Assembly (NCBI RefSeq): GCF_006874645.1
Contig: NZ_CP030082.1
Coordinates: forward strand, 2,604,001 to 2,668,000
From: Bdellovibrio sp. ZAP7
GTDB lineage: Bacteria > Bdellovibrionota > Bdellovibrionia > Bdellovibrionales > Bdellovibrionaceae
Reading direction: 5' to 3'
DNA: 64,000 nucleotides
The notes under the pieces are model-generated. The model was not told where the DNA came from and searched no databases. It saw only the letters and a list, made by a program, of their open reading frames with translations. This document shows, in pieces, positions 61,600 through 64,000 of this stretch (its first letter is position 1; each line of letters starts with the position of its first letter). The position numbers and the translations under genes are program-made.

Positions 61600-61905
61600 A
61601 TGACGTTGCATATCCGCTTTTACGATGATTTAAATGTCTTCTTGCCGCAAGTGTACCGCTATCGGGAAATCACCTTTCAAAGCTTTCAGCTCTCAACCAT
61701 CAAGGAAGTTATTGAATCCTTAAACGTGCCGCTTTCCGTGGTGGATTTGATTTTGGTCAATGGTGAAAGCGTTCCGGTGAATTACGCCGTCAAAGAAAAC
61801 GATCGCATAAATGTGTATCCGTTTTTCGAGGAAATCGAAATCGGATCCGAAGTTAACAAGGAAACGGAATCCCCGAAAAATTCCGCCAGATTTTTGGCAG
61901 GCTAA
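61600..61905 (+). CDS. Stand-alone ubiquitin-like domain of the Mut7-C type
   Basis: A 101-residue beta-grasp protein. FYDDLNVFLPQVYRYREI opens the fold, TIKEVIESLNVPLSVVDLILVNG is the helix and next strand, and NDRINVYPFFEEIEIG closes it. This is the N-terminal ubiquitin-like module normally fused to the Mut7-C RNase domain, but here no RNase domain follows. There is no C-terminal GG, so thiocarboxylate chemistry as in MoaD is unlikely. Partner unknown; convergent with a short basic protein gene. Confidence 0.7.
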   Translation: MTLHIRFYDDLNVFLPQVYRYREITFQSFQLSTIKEVIESLNVPLSVVDLILVNGESVPVNYAVKENDRINVYPFFEEIEIGSEVNKETESPKNSARFLAG

Positions 61906-61914
61906 GAAAATATA

Positions 61915-62097
61915 TTATTTCTTTTTATAATTTGGGTCTCGCTGATTGTTTTTAGTGGGATCCACAACGCCTGAATATTGCCCCTCTCGCAATCCTTCCA
62001 TATCCCCAGATTGTTTCTTCTTCATTCCATTATCGCCCTGGTTTTCTCCAATCAAACGATCTGTTCCGGCGGGCTTATTGTTTTGACCACTTCCCAT
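61915..62097 (-). CDS. Small hydrophilic protein of unknown function
   Basis: A 60-residue protein with a strong TTGAGGAGGAGTT ribosome site before ATG 62097. It is rich in Gly, Asn, Asp, Lys (GSGQNNKPAGTDRL, DPTKNNQRDPNYKKK) and looks disordered; no Cys or membrane segment. It resembles stress- or desiccation-related small proteins in composition only. Not conserved in any family I can name. Confidence 0.6.
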   Translation of the reverse strand: MGSGQNNKPAGTDRLIGENQGDNGMKKKQSGDMEGLREGQYSGVVDPTKNNQRDPNYKKK

Positions 62098-62213
62098 AAC
62101 TCCTCCTCAAGGATTCTATAACTCTTTGATCAGTATAGAACGAACCAGAAAATTCGCTGTAGAACTGCGAAGAGACATAATTCGCATATTCAAAACGTCC
62201 AGTTTAAAAAATA

Positions 62214-62243
62214 AAAAAGCCACATTCGCATGTGGCTTTTTCT
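62214..62243 (-). terminator. Rho-independent terminator
   Basis: An AAAAAGCCACAT/ATGTGGCTTTTTC stem with a TCGC loop after the 62268 gene on the minus strand. Confidence 0.9.
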
Positions 62244-62267
62244 TCAAACAAATTTGTGCGACCGGGA

Positions 62268-62651
62268 CTATTCGATGTCTTTGCAAATCATGCTAGACAA
62301 GATCAATTGTCCATCAGTTGATGATTTTAGATCTGCAGTAGCTGCGATTTTAGCACCCGTGTGCTGAGCATAAACCTGCAAAGTCTCGTTGCCGCTTTTT
62401 TCACATTTATATTGAGACGTACGACCGTTATCGTAATCAGCAGACTCACGAACACAGTTAAACTGATAAGGCGTCGAATCCTTGCCCGTTTTCCAAATCG
62501 CGATATGAGTCGAATCAGAACCATCCGCTTCGTGCACATGCATGCCATAAGCCGCATGACCATCTTCACGAACCTCTTTGCTTGTGCAAAGGAATGAAGC
62601 TTGTGCGGAAGTCGCGATCAATATAATGGAAGCGATAAAAAATGATTTCAT
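62268..62651 (-). CDS. Small secreted protein, tandem paralogue 1
   Basis: A 127-residue exported protein (MKSFFIASIILIATSAQA). The mature domain has four Cys (FLCTSKE, FNCVRES, QYKCEKS, MICKDIE), likely two disulfides. It is 127 residues long, like its neighbour, with identical segments NGRTSQYKC, TLQVYAQ and ATADL. The start follows GGAGATGGCCT. Probably a stable periplasmic or secreted domain; no family recognised. It is downstream of paralogue 2 and followed by a terminator. Confidence 0.75.
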   Translation of the reverse strand: MKSFFIASIILIATSAQASFLCTSKEVREDGHAAYGMHVHEADGSDSTHIAIWKTGKDSTPYQFNCVRESADYDNGRTSQYKCEKSGNETLQVYAQHTGAKIAATADLKSSTDGQLILSSMICKDIE

Positions 62652-62741
62652 AGGCCATCTCCTGTCTCTATAAATATTGAAACTCCAGAAACGGCCTGTG
62701 ACTACGAAAAAAGCCTCTTACAACGCAAGAGGACGAGGGCG

Positions 62742-63125
62742 CTACTCGATAGATTTGCAGTACATGCTAGAAAGAAGCAATTGCCCCGCAGAAGATCTCA
62801 AATCCGCCGTCGCAGTGATCTTAGGACCTGACTTCTGAGCGTACACTTGAAGAGTTTTGTCGCCATTAGCCTGGCATTTGTATTGCGAAGTGCGACCGTT
62901 ACCATATTCCATGGCTTCACGAACACATTCAAATTGATCTGCTTCATTAGCATGACCAGTTGCCCAGATAGCAATTTGCACATGAGTGTTTTCAGTTTCA
63001 GATTCATTCACAGTCATGCCATAAGCTGGCTTACCGTCGTCACGAAGCTCTTTGCTTGTGCAAAGGAAAGAAGCATGCGCACTTGTCGCGATCATCAAAA
63101 GGGAAGCAACCAAAATAGCTTTCAT
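62742..63125 (-). CDS. Small secreted protein, tandem paralogue 2
   Basis: A 127-residue exported protein (MKAILVASLLMIATSAHA). Four Cys in the same places as paralogue 1 (FLCTSKE, FECVREA, QYKCQAN, MYCKSIE). ATG 63125 follows the same GGAGATGGCCC leader that precedes paralogue 1; the open frame extends upstream without another site. The shared leader and ORF mean the whole unit was duplicated. The gap between the two copies is 90 bp. Confidence 0.75.
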   Translation of the reverse strand: MKAILVASLLMIATSAHASFLCTSKELRDDGKPAYGMTVNESETENTHVQIAIWATGHANEADQFECVREAMEYGNGRTSQYKCQANGDKTLQVYAQKSGPKITATADLRSSAGQLLLSSMYCKSIE

Positions 63126-63267
63126 GGGCCATCTCCTAGTTCGAAATTTGAATCTGGCAACGCCAGATAATAAAATATGAACAGCCAGAGATAGCCTATG
63201 GGGCTGAAAAAATCCATCCAACGAACAGTCTTCCGGTAATTTTCACCCGACTCCTTAACTTTTGTGA

Positions 63268-64000
63268 CTAGGCCTTCAGATACAGTGAGCCATCTTGGGT
63301 TTTATAGCCAAAATCCACCCAGGTGATCTTGTGCTTCTGTTCCCAATCACTAATGGCTTCTAAATATTCTTTCTCCCACAATGACTTCAAAATAGCGCTG
63401 CGTTTGAAAAACCACCAGCAGGTCACGGCATGAGCTTTCATAAAGACTTTAGTGACCTTGTCTTTTAATAAATCGCGCACCACAGGATCTGCAATTTTTG
63501 CAAGAATATCCGCATGGACATTTTCATCTTTTCTCAGAGCCATGCGAATGCTTCGAGCCTCGATAACGCTGACATTGGCAACTCTGGAAAAAATCAAATC
63601 CCAGTCTTCCATATAAATGAGTAAACCCTTGGTGTACTTTAGTTCCGGCAGATTCTCGGGACAATCCCTTTCCGTTCTGTTTCTGAATCCCAAAAAGTTT
63701 TCGCGTTGAGAGAGATCCCTTAACGTATCAAGAATCATTAATTCCATCGGATTGGCGATAGCCTGACTGCGATAAAAATTTTCTAGATCCCAACTGGCAC
63801 GACTGTATTTGGCTCTGTCTTCCGCATTCATAGTAACAAAAGCATGAAACGTTTCATTGGGCTCACACCAGTAAAGACCTTTAGTGCCTAACCTTTGCGG
63901 CGCCGTCAAAATCATCGGATCCATATCAGAAAAGGAATCAAAATCAATTTGACCGACTTTGTCTTGAACCATTTTTAAAATATCTAAGAAGGGACTGCGA
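63268..64000 (-). CDS. Unidentified protein, 5' end outside window
   Basis: The frame is open from the right edge (RSPFLDILKMVQDKVGQ and onward) with no ribosome site near the first Met at 63972, so the gene starts outside the window; 243 codons are visible. The visible part is soluble and helix-rich, with Trp-rich spots (YWCEPNETFHAF, AVTCWWFFKRSAI, HKITWVDFGYKT). No family recognised. It may encode a Bdellovibrio-lineage protein; direction is away from the small paralogues. Confidence 0.6.
   Translation of the reverse strand, partial: RSPFLDILKMVQDKVGQIDFDSFSDMDPMILTAPQRLGTKGLYWCEPNETFHAFVTMNAEDRAKYSRASWDLENFYRSQAIANPMELMILDTLRDLSQRENFLGFRNRTERDCPENLPELKYTKGLLIYMEDWDLIFSRVANVSVIEARSIRMALRKDENVHADILAKIADPVVRDLLKDKVTKVFMKAHAVTCWWFFKRSAILKSLWEKEYLEAISDWEQKHKITWVDFGYKTQDGSLYLKA

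Noticed and set aside
1..64000. CRISPR array, tRNA, rRNA, prophage or insertion sequence
   Set aside because: No regularly spaced repeats, cloverleaf-like segments, ribosomal RNA motifs, transposases or integrases were seen on either strand.

Overview
The window looks like a chromosomal segment of a Bdellovibrio-type predatory bacterium (Bdellovibrionota). This is inferred from gene content, not from a database search: many short secreted or outer-membrane proteins without clear families, a TIGR02147/DUF4423-type regulator, an RsbU-type phosphatase operon, an HD-GYP protein, a folE2-type pterin gene and a mreC-mreD-mrdA-rodA elongasome operon. I see no rRNA, tRNA, CRISPR array, transposase or integrase.

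Layout. 1-6.7 kb: end of a truncated gene, then a Nudix/BtuF-like pair, a DUF3465 protein, an SDR-like protein, a tRNase Z-like hydrolase, a secreted protein and a phospholipase D family protein. 6.7-9.1 kb: a P-loop protein joined to a large outer-membrane protein. 9.1-18.8 kb: a signalling block with two divergent operons, one for an RsbU-type phosphatase, a STAS protein and a response regulator, the other for a FecR protein and a CheA-like kinase, followed by a PH-like membrane protein and a CheY. 18.9-21.3 kb: ChaN lipoprotein, then rpmG (59 codons), dcd and a lipoprotein. 21.3-26.4 kb: an intergenic stretch with a 155-bp GC-rich inverted-repeat element, then a barrel protein and EF-hand lipoprotein operon. 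26.6-36.2 kb: M14 peptidase, DUF1338 enzyme, HD-GYP, small barrel, predicted cysteine peptidase, a second large outer-membrane protein related to the one at 7.3 kb, ferredoxin reductase-like protein, EamA exporter and a DUF475 protein. 36.2-44.2 kb: uvrA with a short insertion domain, a Gly-rich protein, a SWIM-DnaJ fusion, lepB, a small XRE/membrane pair, fur, folE2, maf and cdd.

44.3-49.8 kb is an accessory region of small secreted proteins. A TIGR02147-type regulator is translationally coupled to a secreted protein. A 16-bp palindrome (GCGGCA-N4-TGCCGC) occurs three times in the promoter regions of the regulator and of a neighbouring secreted-protein operon, which suggests a self-regulated local regulon. 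50.2-54.6 kb is a second accessory locus: a short secreted coiled-coil protein, then tandem paralogues of 312, 312 and 310 residues with one unrelated secreted protein among them. The third paralogue is split by a +1 frame change at a run of nine A. These two loci are the best candidates for undescribed systems here.

54.6-64 kb: a pterin-synthase-like protein, a PpiD/SurA-like chaperone, the mreC-mreD-mrdA-rodA operon, a stand-alone Mut7-C-type ubiquitin-like protein, small hydrophilic proteins, two tandem 127-residue secreted paralogues and a gene cut by the right edge. All positions and motifs come from reading the sequence; family names are from memory of the families and were not verified by search.
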